Positions 1 through 6,096 are shown, counted from the first letter of the stretch. The stretch: 7,249 nt of DNA from Halieaceae bacterium (GCA_003520285.1 DOVB01000156.1:1-7249); one strand, 5' to 3'. The notes: a model not told the origin generated them from the sequence alone. Program-made: numbers and translations.

Positions 1-13
1 CCAGCTTTTAGAA

Positions 14-481
14 ATGCGTACTAACCGCGAGACAGACGCGAATGCGATTGTGTTTGACGAGGACAGCATGGATGCGACTGTTGCAGCGACGTGTCCAAAC
101 GGCATCAAATACGTTCAGGCTATCGGCTTCGTGGTGATCGTTAATACTAGGCGAGGTGACTACGAGAACCTCGCAATTTTCTACTCGATCGCCCGTGAAA
201 TGGCTAAAGCGCGTTTTGATGTGAACACTTTGGAGTCTGCATCTGTGGCCATGGTTGTCGAGCGTCTTCTCTATCTTTTGAACGACTATCGCTCTGTTGA
301 AAAAGAAGTGGGTTCTATCAAGAAGAGCGCAGACAAAATCAGTGCGTCGCTAACAAAGCTTTCAAACTTTGTCGGAATAACAGAGAAGTATCTTAAGACC
401 TTGTTGCAGAACGGAAAGCTCTCGGAGGAGCAAGTGATGCGACTCTATCAATCCGCTGAAATTGATTTCAAGGACAGCTGA
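14..481 (+). CDS. Hypothetical protein, possibly 5'-truncated by the window edge
   Basis: I do not recognise this protein. The reading frame is open to the left edge (codons 2-13 contain no stop), and the ATG at 14 has only a poor ribosome site, so the gene may begin upstream. The 155-residue product has an N-terminal mixed alpha/beta-looking part (about residues 20-60, including the hydrophobic run YVQAIGFVVIV). A helical C-terminal half follows, with a probable short coiled coil at about 85-120 (RSVEKEVGSIKKSADKISAS). There is no signal peptide and no clear membrane span. It ends 18 bases before the GTG of the next gene, which has its own GGGGG ribosome site, so the two are probably one operon. 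The next gene begins like a defence-locus helicase, so this one may be an accessory gene of the same defence operon. That role is inference from position only. Confidence 0.6.
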   Translation: MRTNRETDANAIVFDEDSMDATVAATCPNGIKYVQAIGFVVIVNTRRGDYENLAIFYSIAREMAKARFDVNTLESASVAMVVERLLYLLNDYRSVEKEVGSIKKSADKISASLTKLSNFVGITEKYLKTLLQNGKLSEEQVMRLYQSAEIDFKDS

Positions 482-499
482 TCCTGGGGGCTCAATAGA

Positions 500-1132
500 G
501 TGATAACCATAACGCCGCACCACGCCAAATACTATGCTCATGAGCTGACGTGCCGCCATGCTGCTGACAGTGTTGATCGCCTGTCTCAGTCGCTTTTTGA
601 TGCCAGTGTGGACCTTAACCCTCACCAGATTGAGGCAGCACTATTTGCACTACGGAACCCGCTACATCTGGCGGCCTTCTTGGGATTAGAAGAATTTGTA
701 TCTGGTCTTGTTGAAGCGGGCTCAGATGCTCTCGCAAAAGACTACGTTGGAAATATGCCAATTGATCTTGCAGGTAGTGAGGGATACACCAAAATTGTAG
801 GCTTTCTTGCGCCAATTACATTTGTGTCAGAAGAAAGCAGACAAGAAGCGCTGTTAAATGCCGCAGAGAGAGGTAACTTAGAGTTAGTGGAGGCTTTGAT
901 AAAATCTGGTACGGACATAGAGTGCAAAGATTACCGTGGCAGAACGCCTCTATTACTTGCTGTATGGCAAGGCCATTACACAACATCAGTCTATCTCTTG
1001 GATCATGGCGCTAACATCCATGTGCAAGATGACTATGGCAATTCTCCATTAAAGATTGTCGATACTTGGAATTCAAAAAGACCAGATGATATCTATCATC
1101 TGGTGCATAAGTGGATACAAGCTAAAGGGTAG
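500..1132 (+). CDS. Chimeric protein: N-terminus of a defence-type SNF2/DEAD helicase joined to ankyrin repeats
   Basis: The 210-residue protein has two unlike parts. Residues 1-52 (TPHHAKYYAHELT, then DSVDRL, then DLNPHQIEAALFAL) match, from memory of the family, the conserved start of large SNF2/DEAD-type helicases of phage-defence and restriction loci. In those proteins this is followed by S-P-L-S-K-G and the Walker A region ADEVGLGKT. Here the sequence instead runs N-P-L-H-L-A-A into ankyrin repeats at about residues 53-81, 85-104 (degenerate), 115-144 and 148-177, with a partial one at 181-205. Typical ankyrin signatures are PLHLAA, GRTPLLLAVWQGH and LLDHGANIHVQD. No ATPase motif remains. 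The GTG start at 500 is supported by GGGGG at 486-490 and because it reproduces the native helicase N-terminus. The ankyrin part is a protein-binding scaffold by family knowledge; its partner is unknown. The product is probably cytoplasmic, since no signal peptide is seen. Confidence 0.85.
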   Translation: MITITPHHAKYYAHELTCRHAADSVDRLSQSLFDASVDLNPHQIEAALFALRNPLHLAAFLGLEEFVSGLVEAGSDALAKDYVGNMPIDLAGSEGYTKIVGFLAPITFVSEESRQEALLNAAERGNLELVEALIKSGTDIECKDYRGRTPLLLAVWQGHYTTSVYLLDHGANIHVQDDYGNSPLKIVDTWNSKRPDDIYHLVHKWIQAKG

Positions 1133-1350
1133 TGGATGTAATAGAAGGGTGCCTTCTGCGCGGCGATGGCATTTGTCGCATCATGCACAGTGGAGGTTTA
1201 GCCATAGTTACAAAGCTTGTAAGTGGAGATGTAGCAGGTGTTTGATTGCCAATAGGTTTCGACAAAGGCATTTCGAGGGAAAAAATGGCTTCAACTTACA
1301 AAGCAGTTACAAACCTCATTTTAACGAGCGTAACCTACTGTTTTAATTAG
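1132..1350 (+). pseudogene. Possible decayed short coding stretch after the ankyrin gene
   Basis: A GTG overlaps the last base of the ankyrin stop codon and opens a 37-codon frame ending in TGA at 1243-1245. The same frame continues without a stop to TAG at 1348-1350. The conceptual product has a protein-like hydrophobic pattern (GGLAIVTKLVSGDVAGV before the stop). Within the second half, ATG 1285 follows a GAGGGA ribosome-like site at 1275-1280 and would encode a 21-residue peptide. I cannot assign a family. It may be the tail of a disrupted gene, or chance. Confidence 0.2.
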
Positions 1351-1806
1351 ATAAAATATAGCACCACTATGGAGTGGGAGTAGCTTTTAAGTCATTAATA
1401 TAAAAAGAATATTACCTTGACTCTTGCTTTTTTGTTCGTCGTTAAACTGTTAATTTCCTAGGTCTTGTCTTATACAGTCACACCATATTTCGCACAAAAG
1501 CATGACCACTGAAACTTTCGGTAACTTAGAAACTGAAATTTGGCATTAAAAAATAGCCCTGTTTAGAAGGCGGAATAGCAATTTTTTGCGAAGCTTCGAT
1601 TCAACAGCGGGGTTAGTTATGCAGTTTCGACGGTGGTTGCGGAAAGAAAGTAACCACGCAGGTAAGTGCCGACCCAGTATCGTTGAGGTGTTATTTGGGC
1701 TCAAAATGAATCTAATCCAACTACGTGATAAATAATGGAGGCGAGATACAAATTGTTCTTTGTAGCGGTGCTTCATTGCTCGGGTTCGATGCAGGTATAC
1801 TAAAAA
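1351..1806. other. Gene-poor intergenic stretch
   Basis: No convincing gene lies between the ankyrin gene and the acetyltransferase gene. Visible items are a small hairpin CCACT-ATGG-AGTGG at 1364-1377, a perfect 10-base palindrome CGAAGCTTCG at 1589-1598, and two very short overlapping frames. The first short frame is 1619-1735 (38 residues, preceded by GCGGGG at 1607-1612). The second is 1735-1803 (22 residues), which overlaps the first through TAATG. The left half (about 1350-1560) is AT-rich, while the right half resembles the flanking genes in composition. I see no tRNA, integron recombination site or repeat array. Confidence 0.5.
1772..1801 (+). promoter_or_regulatory. Candidate sigma-70 promoter for the acetyltransferase gene
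   Basis: A good -10 hexamer, TATACT, lies at 1796-1801. A weak -35 candidate, TTCATT at 1772-1777, sits 18 bases upstream. Transcription would start near 1808, giving a leader of about 30 bases before the ATG at 1840. The -35 match is poor, so this rests on the -10 box and its position. Confidence 0.35.
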
Positions 1807-1839
1807 TTGTCGATCAGATACTTAACGTGGATTCTCGCT

Positions 1840-2364
1840 ATGCTAGAAACTAAGCGCTTGTGGCTGCGTCCTCTGTCGCAGGACGATGCTGATGATTTAC
1901 TTGAATACCACAGCGATGAGATAGTCGTACGTTACATCCCCTGGGAGCCTCGATCTCTCGAATCCGTTCGTTCTGCCATTGAACAATACCTAGCTCTCCC
2001 AATGGCGCTTCATCAGGAAGGAGACTCTGTTGTGTTGGGCTGGGAATTGAAAGCTTCAGGTAAAATAATTGGCCAGTCCAACGCTACATTGCGGTCGCTA
2101 CCAGATAAAACCGCTGATGTCGGCTGGGTGACTAGTCGTCATTTCTGGCGACAAGGTTTAGCGTTTGAAGCGACTCAGGCGTTTCTGGGTCATTTGCTTA
2201 CTTTATCCAGCATCCACCGCATCGTTGCCAATATTGATACTCGAAATGCGGAGTCAGCTCGCTTAGCCGAGAAACTCGGCATGCGATTGGAAGGCGAGTT
2301 TAAGCAGGCGGCTTATACTAAGGGGGAGTGGTGCGATATGTGGCTTTACTCAGCGCTAAAATAG
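1840..2364 (+). CDS. GNAT-family N-acetyltransferase, RimJ/RimL type
   Basis: This is a 174-residue protein of the Acetyltransf_3 (RimJ/RimL-like) branch of the GNAT superfamily. These enzymes transfer acetyl from acetyl-CoA to an amine on a protein N-terminus, an antibiotic or a small molecule. It opens with the typical LETKRLWLRPLSQDDADDL. Motif A, VGWVTSRHFWRQGLAFEA (about residues 94-111), contains the R-Q-G-L-A acetyl-CoA pyrophosphate-binding loop. This is followed by IDTRNAESARLAEKLGM (about 132-148) and the usual C-terminal strand ending WLYSALK. I chose ATG 1840 over an in-frame TTG at 1807 because family members begin at this LET(K/E)RL segment; the ribosome site is weak (GTGGA near 1828). 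Length is normal for the family. It appears to be a single-gene unit. The substrate cannot be read from sequence. Confidence 0.88.
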   Translation: MLETKRLWLRPLSQDDADDLLEYHSDEIVVRYIPWEPRSLESVRSAIEQYLALPMALHQEGDSVVLGWELKASGKIIGQSNATLRSLPDKTADVGWVTSRHFWRQGLAFEATQAFLGHLLTLSSIHRIVANIDTRNAESARLAEKLGMRLEGEFKQAAYTKGEWCDMWLYSALK

Positions 2365-2479
2365 TAAAGCAATTAAAGCCAGATTTTCCTGGTTGGCAGC
2401 AATGGCGGTGAGCACAATGCACATAAACCTGTACTTCAGAGAAACTTAGCACCTAGTATGATGACAGCGATTCAGTAGT

Positions 2480-2508
2480 TTGATATTGAATCATGCACAG
2501 AATATTGC
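2480..2508 (+). promoter_or_regulatory. Candidate promoter for the S58 peptidase gene
   Basis: TTGATA at 2480-2485 (one mismatch to the -35 consensus) is followed after 17 bases by TATTGC at 2503-2508 (a weak -10). If used, transcription would begin around 2515, consistent with translation starting at the ATG at 2552 rather than at the upstream in-frame TTG at 2480. Confidence 0.28.
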
Positions 2509-2551
2509 GAGAGCGATCCGAGAATGTGTAGCAGAGAGACGAAGGCAGCCC

Positions 2552-3823
2552 ATGATCTTATGTAACAATCCTTTACCACAGCTTGCGGCGCGACGTTTTA
2601 TAGGCGTGCTGCCACGAGTACTTGCCCTAGCGCTCGTATCAGTCATGTGTACCTCTGTTACATTTGCGGATACTACAATACGAGCGCGCGATCTCGGCAT
2701 TCCATTCCGAGGCTTGCCCGGTCCTCTAAATGCGATTACCGATGTGGCACATGTCGAGGTCGGTCACACAACACTTATCAGTGGTGATGGCGCAGTGACT
2801 CGCGGTAAAGGACCGATCAGAACAGGGGTTACTGTTATTCATCCGCGAGGCAAACAGAGCCTTCATGGTGTTTACGCAGGGTGGTTTACGCTTAACGCCT
2901 CAGGGGAAATGACGGGAACCACATGGCTCGCGGAAAGAGGTCTCATTGATGGCCCCATTGCCATTACCAATACGCACAGTGTCGGTATTGTTCGTGATAG
3001 CTTAGTAAGCTGGATGGTTGATCAGGGCTGGCGTGCGGACTGGCATGCACCCGTGGTTGCCGAGACCTATGATGGTGCGCTAAATGATATCGACGGTCAG
3101 CACGTAGCATCGGAGCATGTTTATACGGCATTAGCGAGCGCGTCATCGGGGACCGTGATTGAGGGCGCGGTCGGTGGTGGAACAGGCATGATCTGTAACG
3201 GATTTAAAGGTGGCATTGGTACGGCATCCCGAGTTTTTAAAGTGAAGGATCGAAGTTATACCTTAGGAGCACTCGTGCAGTGCAACTATAACTGGGACGG
3301 GGATGATCTTCGCATCGGGGGGCGTGCGGTCTCGGATCAGCTGCCCATTGGTCAGCATTGCCACGTTGATAAAAAGTTGCCCCGTAGTAAAGAGTGGTAC
3401 CCCTACTGCAAGGAAAATACCGATCGTGAGGAGCGCACGCGTGATGGTTCTATCATTGTAGTGCTCGCAACGGATGCACCACTACTACCTCATCAATTAA
3501 CACGCTTGGCAAAGCGACCATCGCTTGCGCTTGGACGATTAGGCGCCGTCAGTAGTGATGGTTCAGGAGATATTTTCGTTGCGTTCTCCACCGCAAATTC
3601 AAGCGCGACAGACGAATTTGAGTTCACCGTTGCCGATTCATACCCTAATAATGAGCTAACCCATGCTTTTAGAGCAGCCATACAAGCGACGGAAGAAGCT
3701 ATTATCAATTCGATGATAGCCGCACCTACCATGGTTGGTATCGACGGACTTCGAGTGCAACATCTGCCTCATGAAAAAGTTCGTAGCCTTTTTGGAGCGA
3801 CAACGCCGGAGGATCAACAGTAA
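2552..3823 (+). CDS. Exported P1-family (S58) aminopeptidase, DmpA/BapA-like, self-processing
   Basis: This 423-residue protein belongs to peptidase family S58, N-terminal-nucleophile enzymes related to DmpA (L-aminopeptidase/D-esterase) and BapA (beta-peptidyl aminopeptidase). They cleave themselves at Gly-Ser into alpha and beta chains and remove N-terminal residues from peptides. Visible motifs are IRARDLGIPFRGLPGPLNAITDVAHVEVGHTT in two adjacent blocks at the mature N-terminus, GGGTGMICNGFKGGIGTASR, QCNYN (oxyanion Asn candidate), and DGSIIVVLATDAPLLPHQ holding the G299-S300 cleavage/nucleophile pair. SSDGSGDIF supplies Ser338 and Asp340, at the spacing of Ser288/Glu290 in BapA. The beta chain would be 124 residues, close to DmpA's. 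Start: ATG 2552 has GAAGG at 2541-2545 and gives a signal peptide (arginines, then VLALALVSVMCTSVTFA, cleavage before DTT); the longer TTG form at 2480 is less likely. An enlarged segment with two Cys precedes the nucleophile. The product is probably periplasmic. Confidence 0.9.
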   Translation: MILCNNPLPQLAARRFIGVLPRVLALALVSVMCTSVTFADTTIRARDLGIPFRGLPGPLNAITDVAHVEVGHTTLISGDGAVTRGKGPIRTGVTVIHPRGKQSLHGVYAGWFTLNASGEMTGTTWLAERGLIDGPIAITNTHSVGIVRDSLVSWMVDQGWRADWHAPVVAETYDGALNDIDGQHVASEHVYTALASASSGTVIEGAVGGGTGMICNGFKGGIGTASRVFKVKDRSYTLGALVQCNYNWDGDDLRIGGRAVSDQLPIGQHCHVDKKLPRSKEWYPYCKENTDREERTRDGSIIVVLATDAPLLPHQLTRLAKRPSLALGRLGAVSSDGSGDIFVAFSTANSSATDEFEFTVADSYPNNELTHAFRAAIQATEEAIINSMIAAPTMVGIDGLRVQHLPHEKVRSLFGATTPEDQQ

Positions 3824-4102
3824 GGATCTTGTTTGCCGCACCTGTCTTCAACGTAGGATCCATGACCTTATTTTTCAGAAGTGGGCGCGTTTGTTAGAAG
3901 GCAGATCGCTTTAAGAGACGACAAGGTACTTCCTGTTTTCGCCGGTCAACCTATTCGTTACCCGCCTGAGTCTGAGCCACGCTTTGAGCCCCTCTCAGAG
4001 ATGGCTTGGGATAAAGCTTTTTCGACCACGATTCCAGGTGAGATTCATCAGCATAGCATCGACCCTACGCCACTTTTTTGAGAGATAAGCTTTTGAAGTA
4101 AA

Positions 4103-4130
4103 TGCGCTCTGCTGCATTGACCAGAGCGCA
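4103..4130. repeat. Perfect 9-bp inverted repeat (hairpin)
   Basis: TGCGCTCTG at 4103-4111 and its exact complement CAGAGCGCA at 4122-4130 flank a 10-base loop. No T-run follows on the + strand, and only a short one follows on the - strand, so it is not a standard intrinsic terminator. It lies in the gene-free interval and could be an RNA stem or a protein-binding dyad. Confidence 0.5.
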
Positions 4131-4208
4131 GGGGTAGAGTGATCGGCCAAGCTTCCTGAAGGTAGCAGCGCAGCAACCATTCATAGAGTTAGCCTCAGAG
4201 CATTTGGA

Positions 4209-4289
4209 TGAGGTTTCCCAAGACGCACCATTAGGTTATGGTGTCTCTCTACCTCAACCCCTGTGACTTTGTGTGAGCGGACTGCTCAC
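4209..4289 (+). promoter_or_regulatory. Potentially structured leader of the phnA-like gene
   Basis: An outer stem TGAGGT (4209-4214)/ACCTCA (4251-4256) encloses an inner stem AGAC-ACCAT (4221-4231, with a 2-base GC bulge) pairing with ATGGTGTCT (4238-4246). A second perfect hairpin, GTGAGC (4273-4278)/GCTCAC (4284-4289), lies just before the AAGGA ribosome site. No terminator T-run follows. The nesting suggests a folded 5' leader, but it matches no riboswitch class I know. Chance pairing is possible. Confidence 0.3.
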
Positions 4290-4311
4290 TGTTTGGATTT
4301 AAGGAACTCCG

Positions 4312-4653
4312 ATGAACAACCTCCCCCCATGTCCTGAATGCCAGGCAGAATACACTTATGAAGACCGAGACTTATTGGTATGTTCAAGCTGTGGCCACGA
4401 ATGGTCCAGATTGGCAGACGACACTGAAGAGAGAGCGAAGGTGAAGGATGCTAACGGCAATGATCTTTTCGAAGGTGATACTGCGACCCTCATCAAGGAT
4501 TTAAAGGTGAAAGGTAGTTCAAGCGTGCTTAAGATCGGCACGAAAGCAAAAATTAAGCGCATCGTCGACGGTGACCACAATATCGACTGTCAGGTTGATA
4601 AGGTGGGTGAAATGATGCTCAAGTCCGCGTTTGTCAAAAAATCGAGTTCTTGA
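4312..4653 (+). CDS. phnA: PhnA/YjdM-family zinc-ribbon protein
   Basis: This 113-residue protein closely resembles E. coli YjdM (historically PhnA, about 111 residues). The N-terminal zinc ribbon shows CPEC at residues 7-10 and CSSC at 24-27, followed by GHEW. The C-terminal PhnA domain carries [20 protein letters not shown], then [18 protein letters not shown], and ends in the hydrophobic [13 protein letters not shown] 4312 has an excellent ribosome site, AAGGA at 4301-4305. Despite the old name, this family is not needed for C-P lyase phosphonate breakdown, and its biochemical role is unsettled. No phosphonate genes are nearby, and it stands alone. The protein is cytoplasmic. The gene ends about 100 bases before the IS91-like element begins. 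Confidence 0.93.
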   Translation: MNNLPPCPECQAEYTYEDRDLLVCSSCGHEWSRLADDTEERAKVKDANGNDLFEGDTATLIKDLKVKGSSSVLKIGTKAKIKRIVDGDHNIDCQVDKVGEMMLKSAFVKKSSS

Positions 4654-4810
4654 GACTCCGGCGTTCACGAATAGAGTATTACCGATTTTCAGCAAAATAA
4701 ACCATTGAATATAAAAGATAAAAAAGGCTTAGTGATAATAGAGTGGGAGTGACCGGCACTCATAGGCAATGCCTGGCATCACAACTGAGGCTTCAAGATC
4801 CCGCAGCTGA

Positions 4811-4840
4811 GCGATAGACTGTGTAAAAACACAGTATCGC
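4811..4840 (+). promoter_or_regulatory. Strong hairpin directly upstream of the IS91 transposase start
   Basis: The core ACTGTGT-AAAA-ACACAGT (4818-4835) extends by GCGAT (4811-4815) pairing with ATCGC (4836-4840), with only a 2-base AG bulge on the left arm. The AAGGA ribosome site starts at 4841, immediately after the stem. It could limit read-through from outside transcripts into the transposase, or form part of the element's terminus. No T-run follows, so it is not a plain terminator. Confidence 0.55.
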
Positions 4841-4853
4841 AAGGATGCGAATC

Positions 4854-5291
4854 ATGGCCTACGCGGCGGCCAGGACGGCCACCCGGGACGAGGATGCCAG
4901 TCGTTACCAGCGCCACCGTCCCGAGCAGACACTTCTCTATCGGATCGTCGAAGAATACTACCCGGCGTTCGCTGCCCATTTGGCGATGCAGGGCAGGGAA
5001 CTGCCGGATTACGTGCACCGCGAGTTCGAGGACTACCTGAAATGCGGCCGTCTCGAACACGGGTTTCTGCGGGTGCGCTGCGAGTCCTGTCACGCCGACC
5101 ATCTGGTCGCTTTTAGCTGTAAACGAAGGGGCTTCTGTCCCAGCTGCGGGGCACGGCGCATGGCCGAAAGCGCAGCGTTGCTGGTCGATGAAGTCTTGCC
5201 TGAACAGCCCATACGCCAGTGGGTGCTGAGCTTTCCATTTCAATTGCGGTACCTGTTCGCCCGGCGGTATCAGAGAAACGGCTGTCACTGA
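4854..5291 (+). pseudogene. IS91-family transposase, N-terminal fragment
   Basis: This 145-residue frame is the start of an IS91-type transposase, a HUH rolling-circle enzyme normally near 500 residues. It carries the N-terminal zinc-finger domain: RCESCHADHLVAFSCKRRGF then CPSCGARRMAE, with cysteines at about residues 76, 79, 89, 95 and 98. The conserved QWVLSFPFQLRYLFA (about 122-136) follows. After LFA the frame departs from the family, reads RRYQRNGCH and stops. I chose ATG 4854 because AAGGA (4841-4845) lies 8 bases upstream; ATG 4845 overlaps that site. The downstream half of the gene continues in another frame from about 5258. The fragment could still bind DNA but cannot cut it. Confidence 0.88.
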
Positions 5292-5791
5292 CATCATCAG
5301 GGAATATCCGATACAAGCTCAAGACGCCCTACAACGACGGCACTACCCACGTCATCTTTGAGCCGCTGGATTTCATTGCCAAGCTGGCGGCACTGGTGCC
5401 GAAACCGAGAGTAAACCTGACCCGTTTCCACGGTGTATTTGCCCCCAATAGCAAGCACCGCGCTCTGGTGACGCCCGCCAGGCGTGGCAGAGGCAGCAAG
5501 CCCCAAGCGCCCGATGAAGCGCAAGACCAAACGCAGGCCGAACGTCGCGCAGCCATGACCTGGGCGCAGCGACTGAAGCGCGTTTTCAACATCGATATCG
5601 AGACATGTAGCGAATGTGGCGGCGCCGTGAAAGTGATCGCCTGCATTGAAGACCCCGTGGTGATCAAGAAGATACTCACCCACCTGAAGGAAAAAGCCGC
5701 TCCGGAACCAGCGGGCCTGTTGCCTTCAGTGCGAGCGCCCCCGCCTGTCAGCATACAACGCACAGGCAGGCAAGTGGGCCTGTTTGACTGA
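5258..5791 (+). pseudogene. IS91-family transposase, C-terminal fragment
   Basis: This is the last ~177 residues of the same transposase, resuming at RPAVSEKRLSLT. Family landmarks follow: GNIRYKLKTPYNDGTTHVIF, EPLDFIAKLAALVPKPRVNL, TRFHGVFAPNSKHRA, MTWAQRLKRVFNIDIETC and a CSECGG zinc-knuckle-like motif, ending in GLFD before TGA. Compared with intact members, roughly 170-190 residues between LFA and RPAVS are missing. That gap includes the HUH metal-binding motif (HFH within a VHFHxL-like stretch) and the catalytic tyrosine region that ends just before RP. A GTG at 5219 opens this frame but its first 13 codons are out-of-frame sequence, so independent translation is unlikely. Confidence 0.88.
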
Positions 5792-6060
5792 TTCTCAAAA
5801 ACCGACTATTCAACTCAAGCTGCGACTTTGCAGAAGCAGCAGGACATCGGCTTGCCTGATGGCCGGGATTGTCTGGCGACGTGGAGCTGAAGAGGCGGGA
5901 TTTTCGGCGATAATGGCGAAATTCAGCAAGAATTTGTAAAAATGACAGGTCGAACGGCTGGTCAGTTAGGCGTGAACTACCCGTGGACTTTGGAGAAAAG
6001 GGTGTTTATTCTTCCTATACCCAACAATAAAAATTTGAATTGGGGTGGTTGCTATACAAA
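5792..6060. other. IS91 downstream end and AT-rich flank, no gene
   Basis: No gene is seen here. The first ~190 bases are GC-rich and presumably hold the IS91 origin end. Short inverted repeats are visible, such as GCTGC/GCAGC around 5819-5840 and TTTCG/CGAAA at 5902-5920. After about 6000 the sequence becomes AT-rich and leads into the promoter region of the next gene. Confidence 0.4.
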
Positions 6061-6064
6061 AATA

Positions 6065-6073
6065 TGCAATAAT
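6065..6073 (+). promoter_or_regulatory. Candidate extended -10 promoter for the exported protein gene
   Basis: TGCAATAAT gives an extended -10 (TGn followed by AATAAT at 6068-6073). No good -35 hexamer lies at the right spacing, as is common for extended -10 promoters. Transcription would begin near 6080, leaving a ~50-base leader that contains the hairpin at 6097-6114. Confidence 0.35.
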
Positions 6074-6096
6074 CTTTAGAAAAGCGTTCATATTTA

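Larger units (their letters stand above)
3824..4311. other. Intergenic stretch with weak coding remnants and hairpins
   Basis: No well-supported gene lies between the peptidase and PhnA genes. A GTG-initiated frame at 3881-4081 (66 residues, containing VLPVFAGQPIRYPPESEPRF) has no clear ribosome site. A stop-free stretch at 4138-4266 reads protein-like (ELASEHLDEVSQDAPLGYGV) but lacks a normal start codon. I recognise neither; they could be pieces of one decayed gene in two frames, or chance. Hairpins at 4103-4130, 4209-4256 and 4273-4289 are described separately. Confidence 0.4.
4751..5990 (+). mobile_element. Defective IS91-family insertion element (ends approximate)
   Basis: A GC-rich block carries the two broken halves of an IS91-type transposase, with about 100 bases of upstream and about 200 bases of downstream non-coding sequence. 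Composition jumps from AT-rich to GC-rich near 4750 and back to AT-rich after about 6000, which sets the approximate ends. No terminal inverted repeats or target duplications are visible, as expected for IS91 elements, which move by rolling-circle replication from an origin end downstream of the transposase toward a terminus upstream. GAAC, the kind of tetranucleotide IS91 elements abut, occurs at 5952-5955 and 5974-5977, but I cannot fix the exact boundary. The element can no longer encode its own catalytic centre, so it could only move if helped in trans. Confidence 0.75.

Noticed and set aside
1056..1346. 96-codon + frame overlapping the end of the ankyrin gene
   Set aside because: It begins inside the ankyrin gene in another frame, has no ribosome site, and its product is rich in Arg, Cys, Trp and His in an un-protein-like pattern.
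1440..1450. GTTAAAC, resembling an integron core site (GTTRRRY)
   Set aside because: No partner RYYYAAC site at attC spacing with an intervening imperfect palindrome was found, and the genes are not arranged as cassettes.
1546..1776. 76-codon - strand frame in the intergenic stretch
   Set aside because: Its composition is strongly basic with no recognisable motif and no ribosome site, and its upstream region shows no promoter.
1780..1800. GGTTCGAT, reminiscent of a tRNA T-loop
   Set aside because: The flanking bases do not pair as a T stem, and no acceptor, D or anticodon arms are found.
4312..4653. Phosphonate-degradation operon suggested by the phnA name
   Set aside because: No C-P lyase or phosphonate transport genes are present, and the PhnA/YjdM family is not required for that pathway.
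1372..4750. The 10-mer GAGTGGGAGT at 1372-1381 and again at 4741-4750
   Set aside because: Many 10-mer pairs are expected by chance in 7 kb, and the flanks do not extend the match, so it is not evidence of duplicated element ends.
4779..5763. Long - strand frames (4779-5297, 5297-5683, 5329-5763) opposite the IS91 transposase
   Set aside because: They are antisense shadows caused by high G+C; the + strand translations match the transposase family throughout.
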